A DNA stretch of 64,000 nt from Geodermatophilus normandii (GTDB lineage: Bacteria > Actinomycetota > Actinomycetes > Mycobacteriales > Geodermatophilaceae): NCBI RefSeq assembly GCF_003182485.1, contig NZ_QGTX01000001.1, positions 3,744,001 to 3,808,000 on the forward strand. The letters run 5' to 3'. The notes below the pieces were generated by a model. It ran no database searches. It was given only the letters and a program-made list of their open reading frames with translations, and had not been told where the DNA came from. Of this stretch, positions 14,209 through 23,100 are shown one piece after another. The position numbers were made by a program, and so were the translations under genes. Numbering within the stretch: position 1 is the first letter of the stretch; each line of letters opens with the position of its first letter.

Positions 14209-14700
14209 TCAGTCCCAGAGCAGGGGGCCGCGCACCGGCGTGGGCCGGGCGGCGCGGTCGGCCTCCAGCAGCGCCCGGAGCCCCTCGACGGCGGTGGCCG
14301 CCCGCTCGCCGTCGACGGCCTGCAGCGCCGTGATCGAGATCGCGTCGCCGTTGGCCAGCTCCAGCGTCGCCCACCACGCCTTGCGGTCGAAGCGCACCGC
14401 GCGGACGGCCTGCCAGGGCAGCGTCCGGCCGCCGACGACGTTGCGCACCCGGATCCCCGAGGCGTCGGCGTCGACCCGGGACCGGCCCAGCGCCAGGATC
14501 GCGGCCCCGACGAACACCCCCACGCCACCGATCGCCACGCGGTCGGCGGCGTCGAAGGGGTTCAGCGCGTACGAGGGCTGCGTGTGCAGCGCGACCACGA
14601 CCATGACGGCGACCACCGCGAGGGCGAGCAGCGCGCAGGCTCCGCGCAGCAGGCGGGGGACGGCGGACACGCGGGCGGGGACGGCGGACGGCGCGGGCAC
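14209..14700 (-). CDS. PH-domain-like small membrane protein
   Basis: 163 residues with two predicted transmembrane helices (about 18-38 and 55-72). They are followed by a soluble part, SGIRVRNVVGGRTLPWQAVRAVRFD, that resembles the bacterial PH domain (DUF2581/PH_6-like) common in actinobacteria. The Trp-rich KAWWATLELANGD strand and a final helix complete the fold. GTG 14700 is the start. Function is unknown. It lies upstream of infC on the same strand and is divergent from the metallo-hydrolase gene. Confidence 0.65.
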   Translation of the reverse strand: MPAPSAVPARVSAVPRLLRGACALLALAVVAVMVVVALHTQPSYALNPFDAADRVAIGGVGVFVGAAILALGRSRVDADASGIRVRNVVGGRTLPWQAVRAVRFDRKAWWATLELANGDAISITALQAVDGERAATAVEGLRALLEADRAARPTPVRGPLLWD

Positions 14701-14788
14701 GTCCCCATCGTCCCAGCCCGCCGGGACCGCCCGCTGCCGGCGGGACGCGGCGGGTGACCGGGAGACGTGGCTGGCAGAGTGCCGGGAC

Positions 14789-15853
14789 GTGGAGGCGAGC
14801 GCCGTCGAGGTGACCGGGCACGCCCAGCGCGACGCCTGGCGCGAGCGTGCGGTGCCCGGGGTCGAGCGGGTGCGGCCGGGCCTGTGGTCGGTGCCGGTCC
14901 CGATGGGCGGCCCGCTGCGCTGGGTGAACGCCTACGTCCTCGAGCTGGCCGGCGGCGGGCTGGGGCTGGTCGACACCGGCTGGGACGCCGACGACAGCTG
15001 GGCGGCGCTGTGCGCGGGCCTGACCGCGATCGGCGGCGACGTCTCCGACGTGCGCGGCGTGCTGGTCACCCACCTGCACCTGGACCACGTCGGGCTGGCG
15101 GCCCGGGTGCGTGCGGCCTCCGGCGCGTGGGTGGCGATGCACCCCGCCGACGCGGCCGGGATCACGTCCTTCACCAGCCGGACCCCCGAGGAGATGGTCG
15201 AGGCCGAGGTCGCCTTCCTCGTCTCCCTGGGCGCCCCGCCGGAGGACGCGCGCGCCGACGCCGGCACCGCCGAGCAGCGGGTCGGCCTGCTGCGGGTGGC
15301 CCGCCCCGACCGGCTGCTGGAGGACGGCGACCGCGCCGACCTGCCCGGCTGGTCGCTGCGCGCCGTGCACACCCCGGGCCACACCGAGGGGCACCTGTGC
15401 TTCGCCGACGAGGCCACCGGCCTGTTCTTCTCCGGCGACCACGTGCTGCCGCGGATCAGCCCCAACGTCTCCACGCACGCCGGCGGCGCGGCCGACCCGC
15501 TGCGCGACTACCTGGGCGCCCTCGGGTCGGTGTCCGGCGAGGAGGCCGACGAGGTGCTCCCCGGCCACGAGTGGCGCTTCCGCGGCCTGGCCGCGCGGAC
15601 CGCGGAGCTGCGGGCCCACCACGAGCACCGGTTGGCCGAGCTGCTGGCCGCCGTCCGCGAGCACCCGGGCAGCACGCCGTGGGAGCTGGCCGCGCACCTG
15701 ACCTGGTCGCGGCCGTGGTCGCAGTACGAGCGGCGGATGCGGATCTTCGCCGTCACCGAGACCGACGCCCACGTCCGGCTGCTCGCCGGCCGCGGGCTGG
15801 TCACCGGCGACGGCGCCGCGGTACGCGGCTGGACGGCGGCACCCCTGCGCTGA
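14789..15853 (+). CDS. MBL-fold metallo-hydrolase
   Basis: 354-residue metallo-beta-lactamase-fold hydrolase. The HxHxDH zinc motif is visible as THLHLDHVG (about residues 93-101). A second His occurs in HTPGHTEGHL, the bridging Asp in FSGDHVLP and the last His in LPGHEWRF. The C-terminal 90 residues form a helical winged-helix-like extension (LLAAVREHPGSTPWELA) as in the LACTB2 group of thioester or nucleic-acid hydrolases. Substrate is unknown. GTG 14789 is the only start near the beginning of homology. Orientation matches the following GAF-ANTAR/PP2C pair, but a shared role is not shown. Confidence 0.85.
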   Translation: MEASAVEVTGHAQRDAWRERAVPGVERVRPGLWSVPVPMGGPLRWVNAYVLELAGGGLGLVDTGWDADDSWAALCAGLTAIGGDVSDVRGVLVTHLHLDHVGLAARVRAASGAWVAMHPADAAGITSFTSRTPEEMVEAEVAFLVSLGAPPEDARADAGTAEQRVGLLRVARPDRLLEDGDRADLPGWSLRAVHTPGHTEGHLCFADEATGLFFSGDHVLPRISPNVSTHAGGAADPLRDYLGALGSVSGEEADEVLPGHEWRFRGLAARTAELRAHHEHRLAELLAAVREHPGSTPWELAAHLTWSRPWSQYERRMRIFAVTETDAHVRLLAGRGLVTGDGAAVRGWTAAPLR

Positions 15854-15936
15854 GCCCGGCAGGACTAGCGTGTGACGTCCAGGCCGCAGCACCTCGAGGA
15901 AACGGGAGCGCCGCGGCCGGTCCTGCGAGGTGCCCC

Positions 15937-16668
15937 GTGCGTCCCGACGCCGCCCGCTCCCTGCCCCTGGCCGACGAGCTGTCGGTCGTCTTCGCCCGCA
16001 TGTCGGGCCTGCTGCTGTCCGAGGAGACGGTCGCCACCGCCCTCGGCCTGGTCGGCTCCCTGGTCCAGGAGACCGTGCCGGGCGCCGTCGGTGCCGGCGC
16101 CTCGATCGTCGACGACGCCGGGCGGCGCTCGTCGGGGTCGACCGACCCGCGCGTGGAGCGGGCCGACGAGCTCCAGTACGAGCTGGACGAGGGCCCGTGC
16201 CTGGCGGCGACCGCCGGCCGCACGCTCGTGCGCGTCGACGACCTGTCGGCCGATCCGCGCTGGCCGCGCTGGGCGGCGGTGGCCCGGGAGCTGGGGCTGC
16301 TGTCGGTCATGAGCGCACCCCTGGTGGCCGGGGACCGGACGCTGGGCGCGCTGAAGGTCTACGGCGCGGCCGCCGGCGCCTTCACCCCCCACGACGCCCA
16401 GGTGCTCACCCTGTCCGCGGCCCAGGCGGCCCTCCTGGTCACCCACGTCACCGCCCGGGAGAAGGCGCGCCGCGCCAGCGACGAGCTGCGGCAGGCGATG
16501 GCCGCCCGGGACGTGGTGAGCACGGCCAAGGGCGTCCTCATGGGCCGGCACGGCATCGGCGAGGAGACCGCGCTGGCGATGCTGCTGTCCCGGTCCGGCG
16601 GGGACGCCGGCACGCTGCGGCAGGCGGCCCGGGCGGTGGTCGACTCCGCCGTCCGCCGGCTCCGCTGA
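15937..16668 (+). CDS. GAF-ANTAR domain transcription antitermination regulator
   Basis: 243-residue regulator. The GAF domain (about 15-165) carries the usual SIVDDAGRR, LDEGPCLAA and SAPLVAGDRTLGALKVYG segments. The ANTAR RNA-binding domain (about 175-240) has RQAMAARDVVSTAKGVLMGRHG and a helical end. Proteins of this type bind paired hairpins in leader RNAs and prevent termination. No target hairpin pair stands out nearby. GTG 15937 follows GCGAGGTG by about 4 bp. Its stop overlaps the start of the PP2C gene by one base (TGATG), so the two are surely cotranslated. Confidence 0.88.
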   Translation: MRPDAARSLPLADELSVVFARMSGLLLSEETVATALGLVGSLVQETVPGAVGAGASIVDDAGRRSSGSTDPRVERADELQYELDEGPCLAATAGRTLVRVDDLSADPRWPRWAAVARELGLLSVMSAPLVAGDRTLGALKVYGAAAGAFTPHDAQVLTLSAAQAALLVTHVTAREKARRASDELRQAMAARDVVSTAKGVLMGRHGIGEETALAMLLSRSGGDAGTLRQAARAVVDSAVRRLR

Positions 16669-18119
16669 TGACCACGTCCCCCCGCGGGCCGGCCGACGGA
16701 CAGCGGGCCGGGCTGCAGGCCGCGTTCCGGCACGCCGACCTCACCCTGGAGCAGCTCTGGCTGCGGTACTTCCAGCTCGGCGGGAACGCCGACCTGCTCG
16801 ACGTCGAGGCGCACCTCGACGGGCTGGTGCGCCTCCCCGACCCCGACGGTGACCTGCTCGCCGTCGCCCTCAACGAGCGCCTCGACGAGCTGACCGCGGC
16901 CCGCCGGGTGCCCTACTCGCGAGCGCTGCGCCCGCCGCGCCCCACCAGCGGTCCGCTGGCCGCGCTGCTGCACCTGCTGGAGGCCGCCCGCCACGCCCCG
17001 CCGGACCGGATCGTCCCGCTCGCCGTGCGGGCCGGCCGGATCCTCGGCGTCGACGTCGCGGTGCATGTCGTGGACCACGAGCAGCGGCACCTGATCCGGC
17101 TGCCCGGCGACGGCCTGCCCCCCACCGAGCCGCTCGCCGTCGACGGGACCCTGCCCGGCCGCGTCTACCAGACCACGGACCTGCTGCCCTCGGAGGCCGG
17201 CGGCGTGCCGCGCCTGTGGGTGCCCCTGCTCGACGGCGCCGACCGGCTCGGCGTCCTCGAGGCGAGGGTGGCCGGAGCCCACGACCTGGAGGACCCCGTC
17301 CTGCGGGAGCAGTGCGGGTGGCTGGCGTCGCTGGTCGCGCACCTGCTGTCCTCGATGGGGGTCTACGGCGACGTGCTGGAGCGCACCCGGCGCAGCGTGC
17401 CGCGGTCGCCGTCGGCCGAGCTGGTGTGGGAGCAGCTGCCGCCGCTCACCGCCGCCACCGACAGCTTCGTCCTGGCCGGGCTGCTCGAGCCCAGTGCCCA
17501 CGTCGGCGGTGACGCGTTCGACTACGCCCTGTCCGCGGACACCGTCTCGATGAGCGTGCTCGACGCCATGGGGCACGGCCTGGGCGCCGGGCTGATGGTC
17601 GCCGCGGCCCTGGCCGCCGCCCGCAGCGCCCGGCGCGACGGTCGCGGCATCCACGACCAGGCCCGCGCGGTCGACGAGGTGGTCGCCGGGACGTTCCCGG
17701 GCAGCGCCTTCGTCACCGGCGTGCTGGCCGAGCTCGACGTCGCCTCGGGGCGGCTGCGCTACGTCCGCGCCGGGCACCCCCCGCCGCTGCTGCTGCGGGA
17801 CGGCCGGGTGGTCAAGGAGCTGTCCGGGGCGGGCCGGGTGCCCTTCGGGATCGAGACGACGGGGTTCGCCGTGGCCGAGGAGGTACTGGAGCCCGGGGAC
17901 TGGCTGGTGCTCTACACCGACGGCGTCACGGAGGCGCGGGACGCCTCGGGGCGGTGGTTCGGCGAGCACCGCCTGGCCGAGTTCCTCGCCCGGGCCGCGG
18001 CCGCCGGACAGCCCCCGCCGGAGACGGTCCGCCGGCTGATGCGCGCCGTCCTCGACCACCAGGGCGGGGTGCTGCAGGACGACGCCAGCATCCTGATGGC
18101 CTGCTGGGCGGCGCGCTGA
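16668..18119 (+). CDS. SpoIIE-type PP2C serine phosphatase with GAF-like sensor
   Basis: 483 residues. An N-terminal helical and GAF-like part (about 20-240) is followed by a SpoIIE/PP2C phosphatase domain (about 265-480). Metal-binding motifs are intact: HVGGDAFDY, LDAMGHGLGAG, LYTDGVTEA and the final DDASILM. Such phosphatases usually dephosphorylate anti-anti-sigma factors in general stress signalling; no anti-sigma partner is encoded nearby. It is coupled to the preceding GAF-ANTAR gene, suggesting one stress-sensing unit that acts on both phospho-protein and RNA targets. Confidence 0.88.
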   Translation: MTTSPRGPADGQRAGLQAAFRHADLTLEQLWLRYFQLGGNADLLDVEAHLDGLVRLPDPDGDLLAVALNERLDELTAARRVPYSRALRPPRPTSGPLAALLHLLEAARHAPPDRIVPLAVRAGRILGVDVAVHVVDHEQRHLIRLPGDGLPPTEPLAVDGTLPGRVYQTTDLLPSEAGGVPRLWVPLLDGADRLGVLEARVAGAHDLEDPVLREQCGWLASLVAHLLSSMGVYGDVLERTRRSVPRSPSAELVWEQLPPLTAATDSFVLAGLLEPSAHVGGDAFDYALSADTVSMSVLDAMGHGLGAGLMVAAALAAARSARRDGRGIHDQARAVDEVVAGTFPGSAFVTGVLAELDVASGRLRYVRAGHPPPLLLRDGRVVKELSGAGRVPFGIETTGFAVAEEVLEPGDWLVLYTDGVTEARDASGRWFGEHRLAEFLARAAAAGQPPPETVRRLMRAVLDHQGGVLQDDASILMACWAAR

Positions 18120-18222
18120 CCGGACGCATCCGGGCGCATCCGGACCCCTGGCGCACCCGGACGACGCGGGGCGGTGCCGGGGCCGACACACGCCCGCAAC
18201 GCCCACCGGCCACCATGGTGGG

Positions 18223-19353
18223 GTGACCACCCCACCCGACACCGCACCGGAGCCGCTGACCGCCCCGGCGCCGTTGGCCGGGTACACGGTGGCCGTCACC
18301 GCCGCCCGCCGGCGCGAGGAGCTCGGCGCGCTGCTCGACCGCCGCGGCGCCCGCGTCGTCTACGCGCCGGCCATCCGGATCGTGCCGCTGTCCGACGACG
18401 CCGAGCTGGTCGCCGCCACCGAGCAGGTGCTCGCCGCACCGGTCGACCTCGTCGTCGCCACCACCGGCGTCGGCTTCCGCGGGTGGCTGGAGGCGGCCGA
18501 CGCCTGGGACCTGCCCCTGGTCGAGCACCTGCGCACCGCCCGGGTGCTCGCCCGCGGGCCCAAGGCGCGCGGCGCCATCCGCGGCGGCGGGCTGGTCGAC
18601 GCCTGGTCGCCGGCGTCGGAGTCCTCGGCCGAGGTGCTCGAGCACCTGCTGTCGGGGGCGGAGGGCCCGCTGGCCGGCCGCCGGGTCGCCGTCCAGCTGC
18701 ACGGCGACCCGCTGCCGGACTTCGTCGACGCGCTGCGCGCCGCGGGCGCCGAGGTGCTCACCGTGCCGGTGTACCGGTGGGTGCTGCCCGCGGACGTCGC
18801 ACCGCTGCGCCGGCTGGTCGGCATGGTCGTGGCCCGCACCGTCGACGCGGTCACCTTCACCAGCGCGCCGGCCGCGGCCAGCCTGCTGTCGGTGGCCGCC
18901 GAGCTCGGCCAGCGCGAGGACCTGGTGGCCGCCCTGAACGGCGGGGTGCTGCCGATCGCGGTCGGGCCGGTGACCGCCGGCCCGCTGACCGCCGCCGGGA
19001 TCGAGACCCTGCAGCCGGAGCGCTCGCGGCTGGGCGCCCTGGCCCGCGAGGTGGTCGCGCGGCTGCCCGAGCGCGACCCGGTGCTGCGGATCGGCACCGC
19101 GGAGCTGCAGGTGCGCGGCCACGCCGCCGTCCTCGACGGCCGCCTGGTCGAGCTGCCGCCGGGGCCGGTGGCGGTGCTGCGCGCGCTCGCGGTGCGCCCC
19201 GGGGCCGTCGTCGTCAAGGCCGACCTGGTGCGCGGGCTGCCCGGCGGCGGGGACGGGCACGCCGTCGAGATGGCCGTGACCCGGCTGCGTGCCGCGCTCG
19301 GGCCGGGCCTGGTCGAGACCGTCGTCAAGCGCGGCTACCGCCTGGCGCTCTAG
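18223..19353 (+). CDS. nnaR: NnaR-like regulator: HemD (uroporphyrinogen-III synthase) fold fused to winged-helix DNA-binding domain
   Basis: 376 residues. The N-terminal HemD-like domain (about 18-265) has GYTVAVTAARRREELGALL at its start and TSAPAAASLL in the second lobe. It is followed by an OmpR/PhoB-type winged helix (about 285-376) that ends in the recognition-helix region AVEMAVTRLRAALG and the wing VVKRGYRLAL. This architecture is that of NnaR, the activator of nitrate and nitrite assimilation genes in mycobacteria and streptomycetes. narK is adjacent and convergent, and nirBD and nasA lie 4-10 kb away. Whether the HemD part retains synthase activity cannot be judged. Confidence 0.85.
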   Translation: MTTPPDTAPEPLTAPAPLAGYTVAVTAARRREELGALLDRRGARVVYAPAIRIVPLSDDAELVAATEQVLAAPVDLVVATTGVGFRGWLEAADAWDLPLVEHLRTARVLARGPKARGAIRGGGLVDAWSPASESSAEVLEHLLSGAEGPLAGRRVAVQLHGDPLPDFVDALRAAGAEVLTVPVYRWVLPADVAPLRRLVGMVVARTVDAVTFTSAPAAASLLSVAAELGQREDLVAALNGGVLPIAVGPVTAGPLTAAGIETLQPERSRLGALAREVVARLPERDPVLRIGTAELQVRGHAAVLDGRLVELPPGPVAVLRALAVRPGAVVVKADLVRGLPGGGDGHAVEMAVTRLRAALGPGLVETVVKRGYRLAL

Positions 19354-19419
19354 GCGCCGAGATCGGCGGTCTCGCACGCATCCGGGCGCCGAGGCGTGCG
19401 AGACCGCCGATCTCGGCGC
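19354..19419. terminator. perfect 26-bp inverted repeat between nnaR and narK (bidirectional terminator / repeat element)
   Basis: Arms 19354-19379 and 19394-19419 are exact complements over 26 bp, with a 14-base loop. They fill the whole space between the convergent nnaR and narK stops. The outer 20 bases (CGCCGAGATCGGCGGTCTCG) also occur at 12331. It probably acts as a terminator in both directions, though the sharing of sequence with 12331 points to a repeat family. Confidence 0.8.
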
Positions 19420-19421
19420 GG

Positions 19422-20810
19422 TCAGACGCCGGCCGTGCGGGCCGCCGGGCGCAGGTAGACCGCCCAGGTGACCACGACGCAGACGGCGTAGAAGGCGATG
19501 AACACCAGGTAGGCCGCGTCGCCGCTGCCGGTGGTGAGGAAGGACTGGCGGAAGGCCAGGTTGACCAGCACGCCGCCGGAGGCGCCGACCGCGCCGGCGA
19601 TGCCGATGAGCGCACCGGACATGCGCAGCGCGTGCCGCTCGGCCGCGGCGGGGTCTCCCCCGGCGGCCACCTGCTGCCGCGCCCGGGTGCGGAAGATCGC
19701 CGGGATCATCTTGTAGGTCGAGCCGTTGCCCATGCCGCTGAGCACGAACAGCAGCACGAACCCGACGACGAACAGCGGCAGCGACCCCACCTGGCTGGCG
19801 GCGAACACCACCGCCGCGCCCAGCGCCATCGCCACGAAGTTCCAGAAGGTGATCCGCGCGCCGCCGAAGCGGTCGGCCAGCGAGCCGCCGAGCGGGCGGA
19901 CGAGGCTGCCGAGCAGCGGGCCGAGCCAGGTCAGCGACGCGGCGGCCAGCGGCGTGGCGAAGTCCTGCGCGAACTGGTTCTGCAACACCTGGCCGAAGGC
20001 GAACCCGAAGCCGATGAACGAGCCGAACGTGCCGATGTAGAGGAACGACACGATCCAGGTGTGCGGCTCGCGGGCCGCCTCGCGCATGGCCCGCGGCTGG
20101 TTGCGCGCCGTCGTCAGGTTGTCCATGAGCAGCGCCGCGCCGACGGCCGCGACGACGACGAGCGGGACGTAGACGAGCAGCACGATCCGCGGGTGCTCGA
20201 CACCGGCGGTGGCCAGCACGAGCAGGCCGACGAGCTGGACGACCGGGACGCCGAGGTTGCCGCCGCCGGCGTTGAGACCCAGCGCCCAGCCCTTGAGCCG
20301 GTCGGGGTAGAAGGCGTTGATGTTGGCCATCGAGCTGGCGAAGTTGCCGCCGCCGACGCCGGCGAGGCAGGAGACGACGAGCAGGGTGGTGTAGGAGACG
20401 CCGGGCTCGAGGACGACCGCGGTGGCGATCGTGGGCACCAGCAGCAGCGCGGCGCTGACGACCGTCCAGTTGCGCCCGCCGAACTTCGCGACGGCGAAGG
20501 TGTAGGGCAGCCGCACGAAGGCCCCGAGCGCGGTCGGCAGCGTGGTGAGCAGGAACTTCCCGGCCGGGTCGATGCCGAACACCGGTTCGGGCAGGAAGAG
20601 GACGACGACCGACCACAGGCTCCACACCGAGAAGCCCACGTGCTCGGAGAACACCGAGAAGAACAGGTTGCGGCGGGCGACGCGCCTGCCGGTGGACTCC
20701 CAGAACCGCGGGTCCTCGGGGCGCCAGTCGTCGATCCACCGCCCGCCGCGGGGCGGGCCCGGGGGTGCGGCGGGGACGGTGGACGGCGCGGTGCGGGTGG
20801 GGGCGGCCAT
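19422..20810 (-). CDS. narK: NarK-family nitrate/nitrite transporter
   Basis: Major facilitator protein of 462 residues with about 12 transmembrane helices. The nitrate signature motifs are present: GGGNFASSMANINAFYP in the first half and NAGGGNLGVPVVQ soon after, plus the second-half GPLLGSLVRPLGGSLADRFGG loop. A soluble, proline-rich N-terminus of about 45 residues precedes helix 1. It imports nitrate for the NasA/NirBD pathway encoded nearby, or exports nitrite. ATG 20810 is the start. A candidate GlnR/NnaR motif with GAAAC lies 25 bp upstream. Confidence 0.93.
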   Translation of the reverse strand: MAAPTRTAPSTVPAAPPGPPRGGRWIDDWRPEDPRFWESTGRRVARRNLFFSVFSEHVGFSVWSLWSVVVLFLPEPVFGIDPAGKFLLTTLPTALGAFVRLPYTFAVAKFGGRNWTVVSAALLLVPTIATAVVLEPGVSYTTLLVVSCLAGVGGGNFASSMANINAFYPDRLKGWALGLNAGGGNLGVPVVQLVGLLVLATAGVEHPRIVLLVYVPLVVVAAVGAALLMDNLTTARNQPRAMREAAREPHTWIVSFLYIGTFGSFIGFGFAFGQVLQNQFAQDFATPLAAASLTWLGPLLGSLVRPLGGSLADRFGGARITFWNFVAMALGAAVVFAASQVGSLPLFVVGFVLLFVLSGMGNGSTYKMIPAIFRTRARQQVAAGGDPAAAERHALRMSGALIGIAGAVGASGGVLVNLAFRQSFLTTGSGDAAYLVFIAFYAVCVVVTWAVYLRPAARTAGV

Positions 20811-20834
20811 GGTCGGGAAGGGTCGCGGGCCGCC

Positions 20835-20850
20835 GTTTCCCCGCCGTCGC
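20835..20850 (-). promoter_or_regulatory. candidate GlnR/NnaR site upstream of narK
   Basis: On the minus strand GCGAC-n6-GAAAC lies 25 bp before the narK ATG, inside GGCGGGGAAACGGC. The layout matches half of the actinobacterial GlnR box (gTnAC-n6-GaAAC). A nearly identical GGGGAAAC block lies at the same distance before nasA. The site is inferred from this repetition. Confidence 0.4.
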
Positions 20851-20946
20851 CACCGGGCTCGACTCGTGTTCCGTTCTCCTCACCGGCCCTGCCCCGCTGT
20901 GGTGAGGGCGCCGCTCCCCGTCCGACGGCGGGCGGCGCGGCGGGCC

Positions 20947-21750
20947 ATGATCGGCGTCGTGGCGGAGTACACGGAGGCGGCACCGGGGCGCGCGCTGGTC
21001 GAGTCCGGTGAGCTGGTGGCCGGGTCGATGGCCCGCACGGCGGCCGGTCTGCTGTTCGACGACGGGTCGGCGAAGGTGCGCCTGGACGACGGGCTGGCGC
21101 GGTGGCTGCGGCGCACCGCCACGACCGCGGACGCCGACCCGGCCGCCCCGGTCTCCTCGCGCGCCCGCTGCCGGGCCGGCGCCGCCCTGGCCTTCGCCGC
21201 CGAGCTGTCGGTGACCCGGGCGCACCAGGGCCGCACGGTGCGGACCGACGGTTTCCTCGCCCCCGGCCCCGGCGAGCGGGCGCCCGCCGACGAGGTCGCC
21301 GAGGCCGCCGTCCTCGCCGCCCGGGCCACCACCGAGGAGTGGCGGGTGCGCCACCTGGGCTACCTGCTCGCCGAGGCCGCCGTCTCCCCCGACCTCGACG
21401 CCGCCGTCGTCCTGCGCGGCCTGCGGCTGGCCACCGACCTCACCGGCCGCCAGTGGGTGCTGCTCGCCGCGGTCGGCCGGCGGGAGCGAGCGCCGCTGCC
21501 GATGGCGCCGGTGCCGCAGGACCCGCGCGGCTGGGCGGCGTGGGGCGCGCTGGAGGACCTCTCCGACCTGCAGCGGCGCGGCCTGCTCGACCCCCCGCCG
21601 GCCACGCCCCGTCCCGGCGGCGCGGCGCTGCCGCGGCTGCGCCCGGTCGACCTGCGGCTCACCCGCCGCGGCGTGCTCGTGCACCGGCTGCTGGCGCTGG
21701 ACTTCGTCCGCGACCCCGCCGTCGCCGCCGCGCTGGCCGACCTGGCCTGA
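20947..21750 (+). CDS. hypothetical protein, helical
   Basis: 267 residues, unrecognised. It is predicted to be mostly helical and soluble, without signal peptide or membrane segment. The middle part (EEWRVRHLGYLLAEAA followed by GLRLATDLTGRQWVLL) resembles helical proteins of unknown role in which a conserved Y-L-x-x-L stretch precedes a helix with L-T-x-R-Q. The C-terminus contains LRLTRRGVLVHRLLALD, reminiscent of a winged-helix end. ATG 20947 is chosen; GTG 20959 would also serve. It is divergent from narK. Coding is supported by codon-position GC bias and length. Confidence 0.6.
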   Translation: MIGVVAEYTEAAPGRALVESGELVAGSMARTAAGLLFDDGSAKVRLDDGLARWLRRTATTADADPAAPVSSRARCRAGAALAFAAELSVTRAHQGRTVRTDGFLAPGPGERAPADEVAEAAVLAARATTEEWRVRHLGYLLAEAAVSPDLDAAVVLRGLRLATDLTGRQWVLLAAVGRRERAPLPMAPVPQDPRGWAAWGALEDLSDLQRRGLLDPPPATPRPGGAALPRLRPVDLRLTRRGVLVHRLLALDFVRDPAVAAALADLA

Positions 21751-21834
21751 CCCTCCGCCGTGCACGTCCGCGGAACCGCACGGACCTCGCGGATCGGGAC
21801 GACCGCGGCCGGCCGTGCCGCCCGAGGAGGGACG

Positions 21835-22257
21835 GTGAGGGCCCTGACCCCGCTCGCCGTCGTCCTCCTGGCCGGGTGCGCGGGCGGCGCGGGCGGCTCC
21901 GGCGAGCCGGTCTGCCCGGCCGTCGCGTGGACCAGCGCGCTGCGGGTCGAGGTCACCGGCACCTGGGAGGGGCCGGCCCCGGCCTCGGTCCGCGTCGAGT
22001 GCGCACCCTCCTGCGGGACGTCCGTCCGCCTGGAGCAGGACCCCGGGCCGGTGCGCGCGGTCACCGCCCCGCTGACCGGGACGACGGCCTCCGTGACGGT
22101 CGGCACGCAGGCCGCGGAGTCGGCCGTGGTCACCGTCCTGGCCGCCGACGGCAGCGCCCTCGCGTCGGCGGACACCGGGCTCCGGTGGGCCCGCACCGGG
22201 GGCAGCGCGGAGTGCGGCGGGCCGATGACCGCGACGGTCGCCGTCCCGGCGCCGTGA
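21835..22257 (+). CDS. small secreted lipoprotein, unknown function
   Basis: 140 residues with a short signal sequence ending in a lipobox (VVLLAGC, Cys about residue 15). This predicts lipid attachment to the outer face of the membrane. The mature part is Ser/Thr/Val-rich with four further cysteines (VCPAV, VECAPSC, AECGG), likely a disulfide-stabilised beta-sandwich. GTG 21835 has an excellent GAGGAGGGA 3-4 bp upstream. No family was recognised. It ends 4 bp before the stop of the convergent AraC gene. Confidence 0.75.
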   Translation: MRALTPLAVVLLAGCAGGAGGSGEPVCPAVAWTSALRVEVTGTWEGPAPASVRVECAPSCGTSVRLEQDPGPVRAVTAPLTGTTASVTVGTQAAESAVVTVLAADGSALASADTGLRWARTGGSAECGGPMTATVAVPAP

Positions 22258-22261
22258 GGCG

Positions 22262-23050
22262 TCAGGCCGAGCGGGCGTAGGCCCCCGGGGTCGTCGCCAG
22301 CATCCGGCGGAAGTGCCGGGTCAGGTGGGCCTGGTCGTGGAAGCCGACCGCCGTCGCCACCTCCGCCGGGGACAGCCCGTCGAGCAGCAGCCGCCGGGCC
22401 CGGTCCACCCGCCGCCCCGTGAGGTAGCGGTGCGGCGGCAGCCCGTGCCGGCGGGTGAACGCCCGGACCAGGTGCGTGGGGTGCACCGCCCACGCGGCCG
22501 CCGTCGCCTCCAGCGACACGCCCTCGGCCAGCCGGGCGTCGAGCAGGTCGCGCAGCCGGTCGGCGAGCGGGTCGTCGCGCACGGCGGGGGCCGGGACGAC
22601 GGCGCGATCGAGGTGCTGCCGCAACCGCTCCAGCACGAGGGCCAGCCGGCTCTCGGCCTCCAGCCCCTCGGGGTGCGGCGCGAGCGCGGCGTGCAGCCGG
22701 GACACCCGGTCGCGCAGCACACGGTCGGCGAACGCGGGCCGGTCGACGGCGGTGCCGATCCGCTGCTCCCCCAGCGTCGCCGGCTCCAGGTACAGCACCC
22801 GCTTGCGGAAGCCGCCGGGGAACTGCGAGCGCCCGTCGTGCGGCACCCCGGGCGGCAGCAGCGTGACCGCGGCCGGCGAGGCGCCGTGGGCGTGCCGGTC
22901 GAGGTCGTAGCGGACGGCGCCGTCGTCGACCAGCAGCAGCGTCCACGCGTCGTGGGTGTGCGGCGGGTAGACGTGGTCGGTGAACCGGGCGTGGAACACC
23001 TCGGTCAGGCCCGGCACCGCGGGGCGCCAGGCGACCACGTCGGCTGCCAC
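22262..23050 (-). CDS. AraC-family transcriptional regulator
   Basis: 262 residues. An N-terminal cupin ligand-binding domain (AraC_binding, about 10-125, with PPHTHDAWTLLLVDDGAVRY and LLPPGVPHDG) precedes a double helix-turn-helix domain (about 165-260). The latter shows SLEATAAAWAVHPTHLVRAF and LSPAEVATAVGFHDQAHLTRHFRR. GTG 23050 is taken as start; a TTG at 23065 is possible. It is divergent from the DUF2000 gene with only 50 bp between start codons, so it probably controls that gene and itself. The effector is unknown. Confidence 0.88.
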   Translation of the reverse strand: MAADVVAWRPAVPGLTEVFHARFTDHVYPPHTHDAWTLLLVDDGAVRYDLDRHAHGASPAAVTLLPPGVPHDGRSQFPGGFRKRVLYLEPATLGEQRIGTAVDRPAFADRVLRDRVSRLHAALAPHPEGLEAESRLALVLERLRQHLDRAVVPAPAVRDDPLADRLRDLLDARLAEGVSLEATAAAWAVHPTHLVRAFTRRHGLPPHRYLTGRRVDRARRLLLDGLSPAEVATAVGFHDQAHLTRHFRRMLATTPGAYARSA

Positions 23051-23100
23051 GTCAGGAACGTACAAGACCCGGCGGTGCGGTCCGGCCGACGCTGGCGGGC

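Noticed and set aside
18120-18222. GCATCCGG direct repeats upstream of nnaR
   Set aside because: The copies are short and irregular, and similar octamers are expected in this GC-rich sequence. No regulatory meaning can be supported.
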